Counted from the first letter of the stretch, positions 13,930 through 22,359 are shown. The stretch: DNA of 42,596 nt from Thiodiazotropha sp050305635 (GCA_050305635.1 JBNLFS010000094.1:1-42596), one strand, 5' to 3'. Notes: generated by a model from the letters alone, not told the origin. Translations and numbers: made by a program.

Positions 13930-14445
13930 ATGATGAAGCGATTGGAACGGCCTTTCAAGACACTGCTGAGCGGGTTGCTGATGCTGGGCTCCCTGATGGC
14001 AGTGCCACTGTTTGCACAACCCGTGGATCTACCGTCACCCGGTCCAAGGGATACCTGTCCGGTGTGTGGTATGTTCGTGGCGAAGTATCCGGAGTGGGTT
14101 GCAACGGCTCAGTATCAAGACGGTCATGCACACCATTTCGATGGCGCCAAGGACTTGTTTAAATACCTGCTCGAGCTTGACAAGTGGGCGCCGAACCATC
14201 AACTGAGCGAGATTGAAACCGTCGGGGTGACCGAATATTACGGCCTGCAGAGGATCGATGCCCGGCAGGCCTGGTATGTGATCGGCTCCGATGTACTGGG
14301 ACCCATGGGGCATGAGTTGATTCCGTTCGAAACCCAAGCCGATGCCGAGGAGTTTCTCAGGGACCACCAAGGGGTGGCCATCCTGCGTTACGCAGATGTG
14401 ACCCTCGTGTTACTGGACAACCTGGATCATGGGGTTTTCAAATAA
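13930..14445 (+). CDS. nosL: NosL-family copper chaperone
   Basis: 171 residues with a Sec signal peptide (about 1-29, cleavage near LFA-QPV). The mature part has DTCPVCGMFV (C43, C46, M48), HHFDGAKDLFKYL, YYGLQRIDARQAWYVIGSDV and PMGHELIPFE, the ordinary NosL scaffold. NosL is a periplasmic Cu(I) chaperone for assembly of CuA and CuZ of NosZ. Unlike many NosL proteins it has no lipobox cysteine. It follows the long NosL variant by 60 nt, and no nosZ, nosR, nosD or nosY is within the window. Start ATG 13930 or 13933. Confidence 0.85.
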   Translation: MMKRLERPFKTLLSGLLMLGSLMAVPLFAQPVDLPSPGPRDTCPVCGMFVAKYPEWVATAQYQDGHAHHFDGAKDLFKYLLELDKWAPNHQLSEIETVGVTEYYGLQRIDARQAWYVIGSDVLGPMGHELIPFETQADAEEFLRDHQGVAILRYADVTLVLLDNLDHGVFK

Positions 14446-14565
14446 GCCTCCCTAGAGTGTCTGATCAGTCGACTGAACGAACAACTATGAAACCCAGACA
14501 CTGGATTGGCCCGTTTCCATCCAGCTGGGCCATGCGTATTTTACCCGGTGGGTGGCCGGGAATGC

Positions 14566-14652
14566 GTAGGTCGGGTTAGCGCAGCGTAACCCGACACAGA
14601 GTATGTGATTCGATGCTTTGCGTCGGGTTATGCTGCGCCAACTCGACCTGCC
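14566..14652. repeat. GTAGGTCGGGTT palindromic repeat pair
   Basis: GTAGGTCGGGTTAGCGCAGCG at the left is matched in inverted orientation by TGCTGCGCCAACTCGACCTGC at the right, with the internal hairpin partners AACCCGAC and GTCGGGTT between. The same unit in single form is at 22326-22359. Confidence 0.65.
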
Positions 14653-14740
14653 GGCTGAGATTGATCCAAGCATTTCCTCTCTCCTCGGCGAGAGGGAGAG
14701 GGGATCAACACACCGCCGCCTCACTGAACATGTTACCTCT

Positions 14741-14822
14741 GTAGCCTGGATGAAGCGCAGCGGAATCCGGGGCGTGCGGGTTTCGACTCTTCCCAGGTTA
14801 CGCGTTGCTTCACCCGGGCTAC
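14741..14822. repeat. GTAGCCTGGATGAAGCGCAG palindromic repeat
   Basis: The left end GTAGCCTGGATGAAGCGCAG is matched in inverted orientation by TTGCTTCACCCGGGCTAC at the right end. Same family as 2163, 631, 4661 and 33907. Confidence 0.6.
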
Positions 14823-14885
14823 AAGCGCTCACATCCGTTTGAGGAATTACTCCACCCGTTCACTTCGACTCTTGATCATTGGATA

Positions 14886-14922
14886 CCCTCTCCCCTCGCG
14901 GGAGAAGGCCAGGGAGAGGGGG
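14886..14922. repeat. CCCTCTCCC/GGGAGAGGG palindrome
   Basis: CCCTCTCCCCTCGCGGGAG followed by AAGGCCAGGGAGAGGGGG forms a purine/pyrimidine palindrome. A shorter relative, CCTCTCTCCTC-ggc-GAGAGGGAGAGG, is at 14677-14701. These are typical intergenic repetitive palindromes of proteobacteria. Confidence 0.55.
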
Positions 14923-15027
14923 CCTAATGGCTTTTGAGTGAAGCGAATTCCTCATTTCAACACGCAATAATGCGCGAGGGCTGGTGGTTTCACGTGCATG
15001 CCTGAGAGTCATGGGTAATCAAATTGT

Positions 15028-15048
15028 TTTGTGCAAAATTTTCACAAA
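15028..15048. promoter_or_regulatory. TTTGTG-N9-CACAAA dyad upstream of the sucrose operon
   Basis: TTTGTG (15028-15033) and CACAAA (15043-15048) are inverted with AAAATTTT between them. It is about 200 nt before the first sps start and could be an operator; no matching regulator is nearby. Confidence 0.25.
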
Positions 15049-15249
15049 TACCTGTTAAATTTACCACGCATCATCCCTTTTTGACTGCACGTATGCTGCC
15101 TGGTGCGAGTCAAATATGTCCTGCCAGAACATGTGGATTCAGACCAACAGCCCCTAATCAGGTCTCAATCATGTTAAGGTAATGGCATCCAGGAGTTGCA
15201 ATAGGCCATGCCATGACATGCGGCGATGCAGGCGCCCGGTTGAATCGGC

Positions 15250-17493
15250 ATGGTCAACAAGACACTCGATGGGATGCCTGCGTCATCACCATCGACTGAC
15301 GGAGGAATGGGGGCATGGGATCCTGCCGGAAACCACGCCGCCGTTGACCGGATTATGTACATTTGCCTGATCAGCATACACGGACTGATTCGCGGTCACG
15401 ATCTGGAACTCGGGCGTGACGCGGATACCGGCGGCCAAACCAAATATGTCGTCGATCTGGCGCGTGCCCTGGCGGACTGTGACGAGGTGAGCCGGGTGGA
15501 TCTGGTGACCCGCCGGGTCACGGGTTCGGATGTCAGTGATGATTATGCCGAACCCCTGGAGATCCTCGCGCCCAAGGCACGCATCGTGCGCATCGACGCC
15601 GGCCCCGAAGCCTACCTGCCCAAAGAGACCCTGTGGGACTATCTCGACAGCTTCATGGATAACCTCCTGGTCTGGCTGAATGCGCAACAACGCATGCCGG
15701 ACATCGTCCATAGCCATTATGCCGATGCGGGATATGTCGGGGTCAAACTCTCGCATCTTTTGGGTATCCCACTGGTGCACACGGGACACTCCCTGGGTCG
15801 CGATAAGCAGCAGCGCCTGCTGGCCAAGGGGTTGGCCCGTCAGTTGATCAATGAGCGCTACAACATGGAGCGCCGGATCGAAGCCGAGGAGGAAGTGCTG
15901 GCCAATGCGGATCTGGTGATCACCAGCACCCACCAGGAGATCGATGAGCAATACAGCCTCTACGATTACTACCGGCCTGACAGCATGGCGGTCATCCCGC
16001 CAGGTACCGATCTGACCCAGTTTCACCCGCCCAGGTCGCAAAACGAGGAGATTCATTTCACCAAGAGCCTCGCACGGTTCCTGCAGAAGCCGGACAAGCC
16101 GATGATCCTGGCACTGTCCCGTGCGGATGAACGCAAGAACATTCAAACCCTGCTCGAGGTCTATGGGGAATCGACCGAATTGCAGAACGCGGCGAACCTG
16201 GTGATCGTGGCGGGTAACCGGGATGACATCCGGGAGATGGAGAGCGGTCCGCAATCGGTGATGACCGAATTGCTGATGCTGATCGACTATTACGACCTCT
16301 ACGGTCACGTCGCCATTCCCAAGCGTCACCTGGCCCAGGAAGTGCCGGACATCTATCGCCTGGTCACCCAATCCAAGGGTGTGTTCATTAATCCTGCCCT
16401 GACCGAACCCTTTGGTCTCACGCTGCTGGAGGCCGCGGCCAGCGGCCTGCCGTTGATTGCCACGGAAAACGGAGGTCCGGTGGATATCATCGGCAACTGC
16501 GACAACGGGCTGCTGATCGATCCGCTGGATAAAAAGGCGATTCGCGTCAGCCTGCTCAAACTGCTACATGATGACCCGTTGTGGCGCACCTACTCTCGCA
16601 ACGGTCTCACCGGTGTGCGCAAACACTATTCCTGGCAGGCGCATGCGCGTAAGTACATTGCATCGATTTCGCCCTTGCCTGCGACTCACGAACGCCTGCC
16701 GACCAAGCCGTTGAAACACATCACCCGTCGCGACCGCGACCGGGCCATCTTCACCGATCTGGATCAGAATCTGCTGGGCAACACCTCCGGTCTCAAGCGC
16801 TTTATCGAAGTGGTGCGTGACAATCGAAAATGCACCAGCTTCGGCATCGCCACCGGACGCCGCCTGGATGACGCCCTGTCGGTCATGAAGAAGTTCTCGA
16901 TTCCCATCCCCGATGTGCTGATTACCGGACTGGGCACCAAGATTCACTACACCAAGAGCCTCGCCATGGATGACTACTGGGTCGAACACATCGATCATCT
17001 GTGGCAGCCGAAAAGCATACGCCGGGTCCTGTCCGGGTTGCCCGGGATCAATCCGCAATCCCGGGAGGAGCAGAGCTTCTTCAAGATCGCCTACCACTAC
17101 GATCCCAGCAAGGCGCCCACGGTGGACGAAATCAATGCACTGCTGCACAAGGAGGAACTCACCTGCAACGTCATCCACGCCTTCGGACAGTTCCTGGATA
17201 TCCTGCCCTCCCGGGCTTCCAAGGGACAGGCCTTGAGATATGTTGCCCAACGCCTGGACATTCCCCTCGAACGCATACTGGTTGCGGGCGGGTCGGGTTC
17301 GGATGAGGACATGATGCGCGGCAATACCCTCGCGGTAGTGGTTGCCAATCGGCATCATGAGGAGCTGTCGCATATGATCGATCATGAGCGGATCTATTTT
17401 GCACAGCAGTCCCATGCCCTGGGTATTCTCGAAGCCATCGATCATTACGACTTTTTCCACAGCTGCCAGGTCCCCTTAGAACACGATGAGTAA
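15250..17493 (+). CDS. sps: Sucrose-phosphate synthase (GT4 plus HAD domain)
   Basis: 747 residues from ATG 15250; ATG 15307 or 15355 (MYICLISIHGL) may be the true start, since conservation begins at about residue 36 and none has a good ribosome-binding site. The N-terminal GT-B glycosyltransferase has LISIHGLIRG, DADTGGQTKYV, HSHYADAG, HTGHSLGRDK, LSRADERKN and the EX7E motif TEPFGLTLLE (E386, E394). It forms sucrose-6-phosphate from UDP-glucose and fructose-6-phosphate. A C-terminal HAD domain starts near 498 (IFTDLDQNLL, D503/D505), but the distal motif reads GGSGSDEDM where active phosphatases have GDSGND, so it is probably regulatory. It overlaps the phosphatase gene by 8 nt. Confidence 0.92.
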   Translation: MVNKTLDGMPASSPSTDGGMGAWDPAGNHAAVDRIMYICLISIHGLIRGHDLELGRDADTGGQTKYVVDLARALADCDEVSRVDLVTRRVTGSDVSDDYAEPLEILAPKARIVRIDAGPEAYLPKETLWDYLDSFMDNLLVWLNAQQRMPDIVHSHYADAGYVGVKLSHLLGIPLVHTGHSLGRDKQQRLLAKGLARQLINERYNMERRIEAEEEVLANADLVITSTHQEIDEQYSLYDYYRPDSMAVIPPGTDLTQFHPPRSQNEEIHFTKSLARFLQKPDKPMILALSRADERKNIQTLLEVYGESTELQNAANLVIVAGNRDDIREMESGPQSVMTELLMLIDYYDLYGHVAIPKRHLAQEVPDIYRLVTQSKGVFINPALTEPFGLTLLEAAASGLPLIATENGGPVDIIGNCDNGLLIDPLDKKAIRVSLLKLLHDDPLWRTYSRNGLTGVRKHYSWQAHARKYIASISPLPATHERLPTKPLKHITRRDRDRAIFTDLDQNLLGNTSGLKRFIEVVRDNRKCTSFGIATGRRLDDALSVMKKFSIPIPDVLITGLGTKIHYTKSLAMDDYWVEHIDHLWQPKSIRRVLSGLPGINPQSREEQSFFKIAYHYDPSKAPTVDEINALLHKEELTCNVIHAFGQFLDILPSRASKGQALRYVAQRLDIPLERILVAGGSGSDEDMMRGNTLAVVVANRHHEELSHMIDHERIYFAQQSHALGILEAIDHYDFFHSCQVPLEHDE

Positions 17494-18349
17494 GCTGCTG
17501 ATCTGCACGGATCTCGATCGCACCCTGCTGCCCAACGGTCCCCAGCCCGAGTCGAGCGGTGCGCGGGAGGGATTCGCCCGGCTGTGTCAGGATGACAGCA
17601 TTCACCTGGCCTATGTCAGTGGTCGTGATCAGCGTCTGGTCGAACGGGCCATGGCCGAGTATGCACTGCCCAGACCGGATTATGTGATTGCCGATGTGGG
17701 GTCGACCGTGTATTCCCTGGATGCGCATGGCCGATGGCTGGCGATGCAGGACTGGTTTGATCTCATTGCGCCGGACTGGGCGGGCTATGATCATGCAGCG
17801 CTGCGACAGCTGTTCGAGGAGTGGCCGGAGCTGGAATTGCAAGAGCCGGAGAAACAGAACCGATACAAACTCAGTTTTTATGCCTCGCCGGATCAGGATG
17901 CGCTGGCCCTGCGTGAACGGATGCACAGCCGGTTGCGTTCACTGGGTGTGTCGGCGCATCTGATCTGGAGCATCGATGAAACCACCGCGACCGGGCTGCT
18001 CGATCTGCTGCCTGCTGCTGCGGGCAAATACCCGGCCATCGAGTTTCTCCGCCGGCATCTCGGCCTGGATGTGGAGGAGGTGCTGTTTTCCGGCGACAGC
18101 GGCAACGATCTGGATGTGCTGGTCAGTCCGATCCCCTCGGTGCTGGTGGCCAATGCCTTGCCGCAGGTGCAGTTCGAGGCGAAGGAACGGGTCGCGGAGC
18201 AGGGCGCCGAGGCGCGGTTTTACCAGGCATTGGGAGGTTATCTGGGGATGAATGGCAACTACGGTGCTGGTATCCTCGAAGGGGTGCACCACTATCATCC
18301 TGAGTTGGCCCGCAGGGTGCTGGAGACGGAACCCGGTATTACAGGCTGA
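17486..18349 (+). CDS. spp: Sucrose-6-phosphate phosphatase (HAD-IIB)
   Basis: 287 residues. Motif I CTDLDRTLL gives the nucleophile D9 and acid/base D11; motif II is AYVSGRD; the catalytic lysine lies in NRYKLSFY; motif III/IV is FSGDSGNDLDVL (D204, D208). All HAD catalytic residues are present, unlike in the HAD tail of the upstream synthase. The enzyme removes phosphate from sucrose-6-phosphate and makes the pathway irreversible. The start overlaps the sps stop by 8 nt, so the two are translationally coupled and may channel the intermediate. Confidence 0.9.
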   Translation: MSKLLICTDLDRTLLPNGPQPESSGAREGFARLCQDDSIHLAYVSGRDQRLVERAMAEYALPRPDYVIADVGSTVYSLDAHGRWLAMQDWFDLIAPDWAGYDHAALRQLFEEWPELELQEPEKQNRYKLSFYASPDQDALALRERMHSRLRSLGVSAHLIWSIDETTATGLLDLLPAAAGKYPAIEFLRRHLGLDVEEVLFSGDSGNDLDVLVSPIPSVLVANALPQVQFEAKERVAEQGAEARFYQALGGYLGMNGNYGAGILEGVHHYHPELARRVLETEPGITG

Positions 18350-18408
18350 GCTGGATTTCAACAATCTGCATCGCTGAACACAAGACTCACAAAATCAGAT
18401 CTCTCACT

Positions 18409-19296
18409 ATGACCAATAAAAAACTGATCATTTTTGGCGAGGTGCTCTACGACTGCTTTCCAGACGGCAGTCAGGTGCTGGGTGGCGCGCCGTTTAATGT
18501 CTCCTGGCATCTGCAGGCATTCGGCCAGTCACCGTACCTTGTCAGCCGGGTGGGACAGGATCAAGAGGGGCGGCAGATCGAGCAGGCCATGCGCGATTGG
18601 GGTATGGATACCAGGGGGTTGCAACAGGATCCTGAACATGTGACCGGAAAGGTGGAGATTCGTCTCGAGGACGGGGAGCCGAGTTACGATATTCTCTCCG
18701 GTGTGGCCTACGATTTCATCGATCCTCAGGAATTGTCACCTCCCAAGGGTGCGATGCTCTACCACGGCAGCCTGGCATTGCGCCAGCCGGTTTCCCGGCA
18801 GGCCCTGTCGGCGCTTAGGCAACAGCGACCTGAGCGGGTGTTTCTGGACGTCAACCTGCGACCGCCCTGGTGGCGCAAGGAAGAGGTGCTCGAGTGGACG
18901 TCCCAGGCGGACTGGGTCAAGTTGAATCAGGATGAACTGGTTGCACTGTGGGGTGGTGCAAACGGCTTGGAATCCACCGCTGAAGCCTTCCGTAGTGAGT
19001 ACGGGTTGGAGGGATTGATTCTGACCCGGGGCGCTCAGGGCGCAGTGGTGTTCACCGAACAACAGCCACCTGTTTCGGTCGTCCCTCAGGCTGTTACGAG
19101 CACGGTGGACACGGTGGGTGCCGGGGATGCGTTCACCTCCGTGCTGTTGCTGGGTCTGTACCAGGGCTGGCCTTTGGCCAAGAGCCTCGAGCGGGCACAG
19201 ACCTTCGCTTCCGCCATCGTCGGACAGCGCGGCGCCACGGTCAGGGACCCCGGCTTTTACCGTCCGTTTCTGCAAAGCTGGGGAATGCTACAATGA
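18409..19296 (+). CDS. PfkB-family carbohydrate kinase, probable fructokinase
   Basis: 295 residues. The N-terminal FGEVLYDCFPDGSQVLGGAPFN contains the sugar-binding GGAPFN element, and the C-terminal STVDTVGAGDAFTSV is the PfkB signature 2, with the catalytic Asp in GAGDAF and the anion hole. DVNLRPPWW and KLNQDEL are typical of fructokinases. It phosphorylates fructose with ATP, returning the fructose released by the amylosucrase encoded downstream to fructose-6-phosphate, the substrate of the synthase encoded upstream. It lies 59 nt after spp and about 90 nt before ams, in the gene order known from methanotroph sucrose clusters. Confidence 0.85.
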   Translation: MTNKKLIIFGEVLYDCFPDGSQVLGGAPFNVSWHLQAFGQSPYLVSRVGQDQEGRQIEQAMRDWGMDTRGLQQDPEHVTGKVEIRLEDGEPSYDILSGVAYDFIDPQELSPPKGAMLYHGSLALRQPVSRQALSALRQQRPERVFLDVNLRPPWWRKEEVLEWTSQADWVKLNQDELVALWGGANGLESTAEAFRSEYGLEGLILTRGAQGAVVFTEQQPPVSVVPQAVTSTVDTVGAGDAFTSVLLLGLYQGWPLAKSLERAQTFASAIVGQRGATVRDPGFYRPFLQSWGMLQ

Positions 19297-19385
19297 GGAC
19301 GCACCCGTACATGAAACGATCCGCCGCACAGGTGTCAGAAATCACCGGATAAGCGGTGTTCTAAAGATCAAGGTAGCCACACTCC

Positions 19386-21359
19386 ATGTATGAACAGGTT
19401 TCCCATTCACTGCTGAATCAGATTCTCGATGAACTGAAGACCGAGATCCGCAAACGGGATTTGCGGCATTTCTATACCCGGCTGGGCGCCAACTTCTACG
19501 GAATTCATCTGCTGTTTCACCACCTCTATGGCAAACGGGAGGATTTCAAGGAGCAGATGATTCATCTGGTTGAGGTGATGGCGATCCGTTATGTGCAGCG
19601 TCACGTCTCCCTCAAACAGCTCGATAGTGAGCGGGAGAAGAACCACAATTGGTTTGTCAGCCAGGAATGGGTGGCCATGGCGCTCTACGCGGACGGTTTC
19701 GCCGGAAATCTGGAGGGTGTCTGCAACCGGTTGCCCTACCTTCAGGAACTGGGTGTCAACATGGTGCATGTGATGCCGGTGATGCTGTGCCCGGAGGGTG
19801 CCAGTGACGGCGGATACGCCGTCAGTGATTTTCGCAATGTGGATCCCCGCTTCGGCAGCCTCGAGGATATTAACGCCCTGTCCGCCTCGTGTCGTAAACG
19901 GGGCATGCTGCTGGTTATGGACATGGTGCTCAACCATACCTCGGACGAGCACGAGTGGGCCCAGCGGGCCCGTGCCGGCGAACAGAAGCATCAGGACTAT
20001 TTCTATATCTTCGACAACCGGGATGTCCCCGACATGTTCGAAGAGGTGATGCCGGAAATCTTCCCTGAGACCTCACCCGGTAACTTCACCTGGGACGAGG
20101 CGATGCAGAAATGGGTGATGACGGTGTTCAACAGCTACCAGTGGGATCTCAACTACAGCAATCCCGCGGTGTTCATCGAAATGCTGGACAACATCCTATT
20201 CTGGGCCAATCAGGGAGCGGACGTCCTGCGACTCGATGCGGTGGCCTTTTTGTGGAAGAAGATCGGCACCACCTCGCAGAATGAACGGGAAGCGCATCTT
20301 CTCCTGCAGTTGATGAAGGATTGCTGTCAGGTCACCGCCCCCGGAGTGCTATTCGTCGCGGAGGCCATTGTGGCGCCGGTGGAGATCATCAAATATTTCG
20401 GCGAGGACGCGGTGATTGCCAAGGAGTGCGAGATCGCCTACAACGCCACCTTCATGGCCTTGCTCTGGGATGCGGTGGCTACCAAGAACACCAAGCTGCT
20501 GTGGCAGGGCATTCAAAGCCTGCCGACCAAACTCGATCGCGCTACCTGGCTGAACTACCTGCGCTGCCACGACGACATCGGCCTGGGTTTCGACGATGCG
20601 GATATCGTGCGCGCCGGCTACGAGCCCTATGCCCATCGGCGCTTTCTGGTGGATTACTTTACCGGTCGGTTCGACGACTCTCCAGCGCGTGGCCAACCCT
20701 TCGGCGTCAACAGTAAAACCGGGGATGCCCGAATTTCAGGATCCTTGGCGTCCCTGGTGGGTTTGGAGACCGCCATAGAATCGAACGATGACGTAAAAAT
20801 CGATCACGCCGTCAAGCAGATTCTGCTGTTGCACAGCCTCATCTGCTCATTCGGCGGCATTCCCCTGATCTACTACGGAGATGAACTCGGCACACTCAAT
20901 GATTGCAGTTTCCTCAACGACGAGAACAAGAAAGGGGACAATCGCTGGATGCAACGCCCGCGAATCGACTGGGAACGCGCCGAACGCCGTCATCAGCATG
21001 GGACCCCTGAACAGCGCATTTTCGACGGACTGAAAAAGCTCATCGCCGCCCGCAAGGGCATTCCCGCATTCGCCGACTTCAATAATCGGGAACTGATCGA
21101 CGTGGACAATCCCCATCTGTTCGTGTTTCTGCGCAGCGATCCCTTCATGCCTCTGGGGTCCGTGCTCGTGGTATGCAATTTCAAGGATACTCCCCAGTAT
21201 CTCGAGTTGAATTCACTCGGAAACCGAGGCATGTTCGAGCACGGCAACCTGAGGGATCTCTGTTCCGGCGAATCCCCCCGGCTGTTCAAACAACAACTGG
21301 TGATCCCCCCTTACCACTTCTATTGGCTCACCGATCAGCGGCCTGAAGCCAGCTTCTAA
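19386..21359 (+). CDS. ams: Amylosucrase (GH13)
   Basis: 657 residues, close to the 636 of the Neisseria polysaccharea enzyme. A helical N-terminal domain (about 1-90) is followed by a GH13 barrel: DGFAGNLEGV, DMVLNHTSDEH, VLRLDAVAFLWK with nucleophile D284, FVAEAIVAP with acid/base E326, and LRCHDDIG with D396. The run HDDIG...ARGQPFGVNSKTGDARISGS is characteristic of amylosucrase rather than ordinary amylases. The enzyme splits sucrose and transfers glucose to an alpha-1,4-glucan, releasing fructose. In this operon it would convert sucrose into glycogen-like reserve or remobilise it after osmotic stress. No signal peptide, so cytoplasmic. Confidence 0.9.
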   Translation: MYEQVSHSLLNQILDELKTEIRKRDLRHFYTRLGANFYGIHLLFHHLYGKREDFKEQMIHLVEVMAIRYVQRHVSLKQLDSEREKNHNWFVSQEWVAMALYADGFAGNLEGVCNRLPYLQELGVNMVHVMPVMLCPEGASDGGYAVSDFRNVDPRFGSLEDINALSASCRKRGMLLVMDMVLNHTSDEHEWAQRARAGEQKHQDYFYIFDNRDVPDMFEEVMPEIFPETSPGNFTWDEAMQKWVMTVFNSYQWDLNYSNPAVFIEMLDNILFWANQGADVLRLDAVAFLWKKIGTTSQNEREAHLLLQLMKDCCQVTAPGVLFVAEAIVAPVEIIKYFGEDAVIAKECEIAYNATFMALLWDAVATKNTKLLWQGIQSLPTKLDRATWLNYLRCHDDIGLGFDDADIVRAGYEPYAHRRFLVDYFTGRFDDSPARGQPFGVNSKTGDARISGSLASLVGLETAIESNDDVKIDHAVKQILLLHSLICSFGGIPLIYYGDELGTLNDCSFLNDENKKGDNRWMQRPRIDWERAERRHQHGTPEQRIFDGLKKLIAARKGIPAFADFNNRELIDVDNPHLFVFLRSDPFMPLGSVLVVCNFKDTPQYLELNSLGNRGMFEHGNLRDLCSGESPRLFKQQLVIPPYHFYWLTDQRPEASF

Positions 21360-21399
21360 ATCCGCAGAGCACCGAAAAAGCGGTACGGGATATTCCCAT

Positions 21400-21946
21400 A
21401 TGGGCGAGGTCAACACCTTCAATGGCGGAGCTGGGGCTGGACTCTTCAACGCATCGGAACAGATACTCGACAAAATAGTAAATACGATGGGCACCTGAAG
21501 CAGTACGATGATTTAAAGAATCATAAAGCGGCGCCCGCAACCCTCGCAAGAAAAGAGCAGGAGCTTGTTCGCACTTTCAATGAATTGAGCGATACGCTGG
21601 AACATAAGAAACTGCCCCTGTTCGAGAGGAACAGCTTTGGCACTACCGAGAGTGTCAACTTGAATGGCCGCCCTGTCAGGGAATCGATTCCCGCGAGTCG
21701 CTGCGATGACGCACAAAATCGGTTGTCGATAAATATAATGCCAATGATCCGGCCTGGAAGCGGGAGGCTGTGGTGCAGTCAGCGGGTTTTACGCGTGGGA
21801 TTGCAGCGGGTGTGGTAATTGGTGGAGTAATTGCACTGTCGCCTATCGGGCTTTTAGCAGGGGTGATTGTTGGTGGTGCTGCGGCGATTGGCGCTGATCA
21901 TGGCGTTCAAATAATTGCCGGTAAAATCTACAGCCTGTTCGAATAA
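21400..21946 (+). pseudogene. Frameshifted remnant of a polymorphic-toxin C-terminal region
   Basis: Three plus-strand pieces in different frames read as one protein. Piece 1 (to 21498): EVNTFNGGAGAGLFNASEQI. Piece 2 (about 21480-21722): YDGHLKQYDDLKNHKAAPAT, then RKEQELVRTFNELSDTLEHK and SFGTTES, VRESIPAS. Piece 3 (about 21710-21946): NANDPAWKREAVVQSAGFTR followed by a glycine-rich hydrophobic hairpin (IAAGVVIGGVIALSPIGLLA, AGVIVGGAAAIGADHGVQ). The layout (charged helical part, VRESIP motif, terminal hydrophobic hairpin) resembles C-termini of secreted or contact-dependent gammaproteobacterial toxins. No start, at least two frameshifts and probably an internal deletion make it inactive. Family name from memory of patterns only. 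Confidence 0.55.
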
Positions 21947-21956
21947 CGACTTATCA

Positions 21957-22322
21957 ATGTGGGAATTGTACTATTCATTATTTTCAGCGCTATGTGTTGT
22001 GTTGGTAATACTGAGTCTATTGATTTCTCGTTTTACCCTGTATCTACACACTTGCAAACTTCTGAAAGATCACTCATTAGGTAGAATACAAAAATGTAGG
22101 ATTATTGGATTCTCAAGAAATATTAGACTTCTTCTTTCCTGTGCTCTACCAAGTCATATCAAGGATCCTATATATAATAGTGAATTTAAGATCTCACGAT
22201 ACGCGACTCCCTTTGAAAAAGGCGTGACCTATATTTTTGTTATCAGTATGTCTCTATTTTATTTGTGTGTGATTTTTTATTATCTTACGAAATGGCTCGG
22301 TATTCTTGAATGGACCATTTGA
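21957..22322 (+). CDS. Small membrane protein, candidate immunity partner of the toxin remnant
   Basis: 121 residues from ATG 21957, 10 nt after the stop of the toxin remnant; a further upstream in-frame start exists but would lie inside the remnant. It has two hydrophobic helices (about 2-24, SLFSALCVVLVILSLLI; and about 93-114, GVTYIFVISMSLFYLCVIFY) with a basic, Ser/Ile/Arg-rich loop between. The DNA is AT-rich relative to its neighbours. Position directly behind a toxin C-terminus with a membrane hairpin, and its own membrane topology, fit an immunity protein. No family is recognised, and it could equally be an unrelated orphan. Confidence 0.5.
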   Translation: MWELYYSLFSALCVVLVILSLLISRFTLYLHTCKLLKDHSLGRIQKCRIIGFSRNIRLLLSCALPSHIKDPIYNSEFKISRYATPFEKGVTYIFVISMSLFYLCVIFYYLTKWLGILEWTI

Positions 22323-22325
22323 GTT

Positions 22326-22359
22326 GTAGGTCGGGTTACGCTGCGCCAACCCGACCTAC
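22326..22359. repeat. GTAGGTCGGGTT perfect palindrome
   Basis: GTAGGTCGGGTT (22326-22337) and AACCCGACCTAC (22348-22359) form a perfect 12-bp stem with a 10-nt loop, 3 nt after the preceding stop codon. It may serve as transcript end. The following 22360-22660 holds no gene I can support. Confidence 0.65.

Larger units (their letters stand above)
14446..15249. other. 800-bp gene-free interval rich in palindromic repeats
   Basis: It contains four palindromic repeats (14566-14652, 14677-14701, 14741-14822, 14886-14922) and an AT-rich final part before the sucrose operon. No frame reads as a protein. A dyad TTTGTG-N9-CACAAA is at 15028-15048; the promoter of the sucrose operon is probably in 15020-15200, but I see no clear hexamers. 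Confidence 0.6.

Noticed and set aside
15286..16371. 361-codon open frame on the minus strand
   Set aside because: Fully antisense to sucrose-phosphate synthase, whose motifs are unmistakable; no independent signals.
19591..19773. Other-frame and antisense open frames throughout the sucrose, infB and pnp genes
   Set aside because: High GC at third positions keeps shadow frames open; all lie inside genes with complete catalytic or structural motifs.
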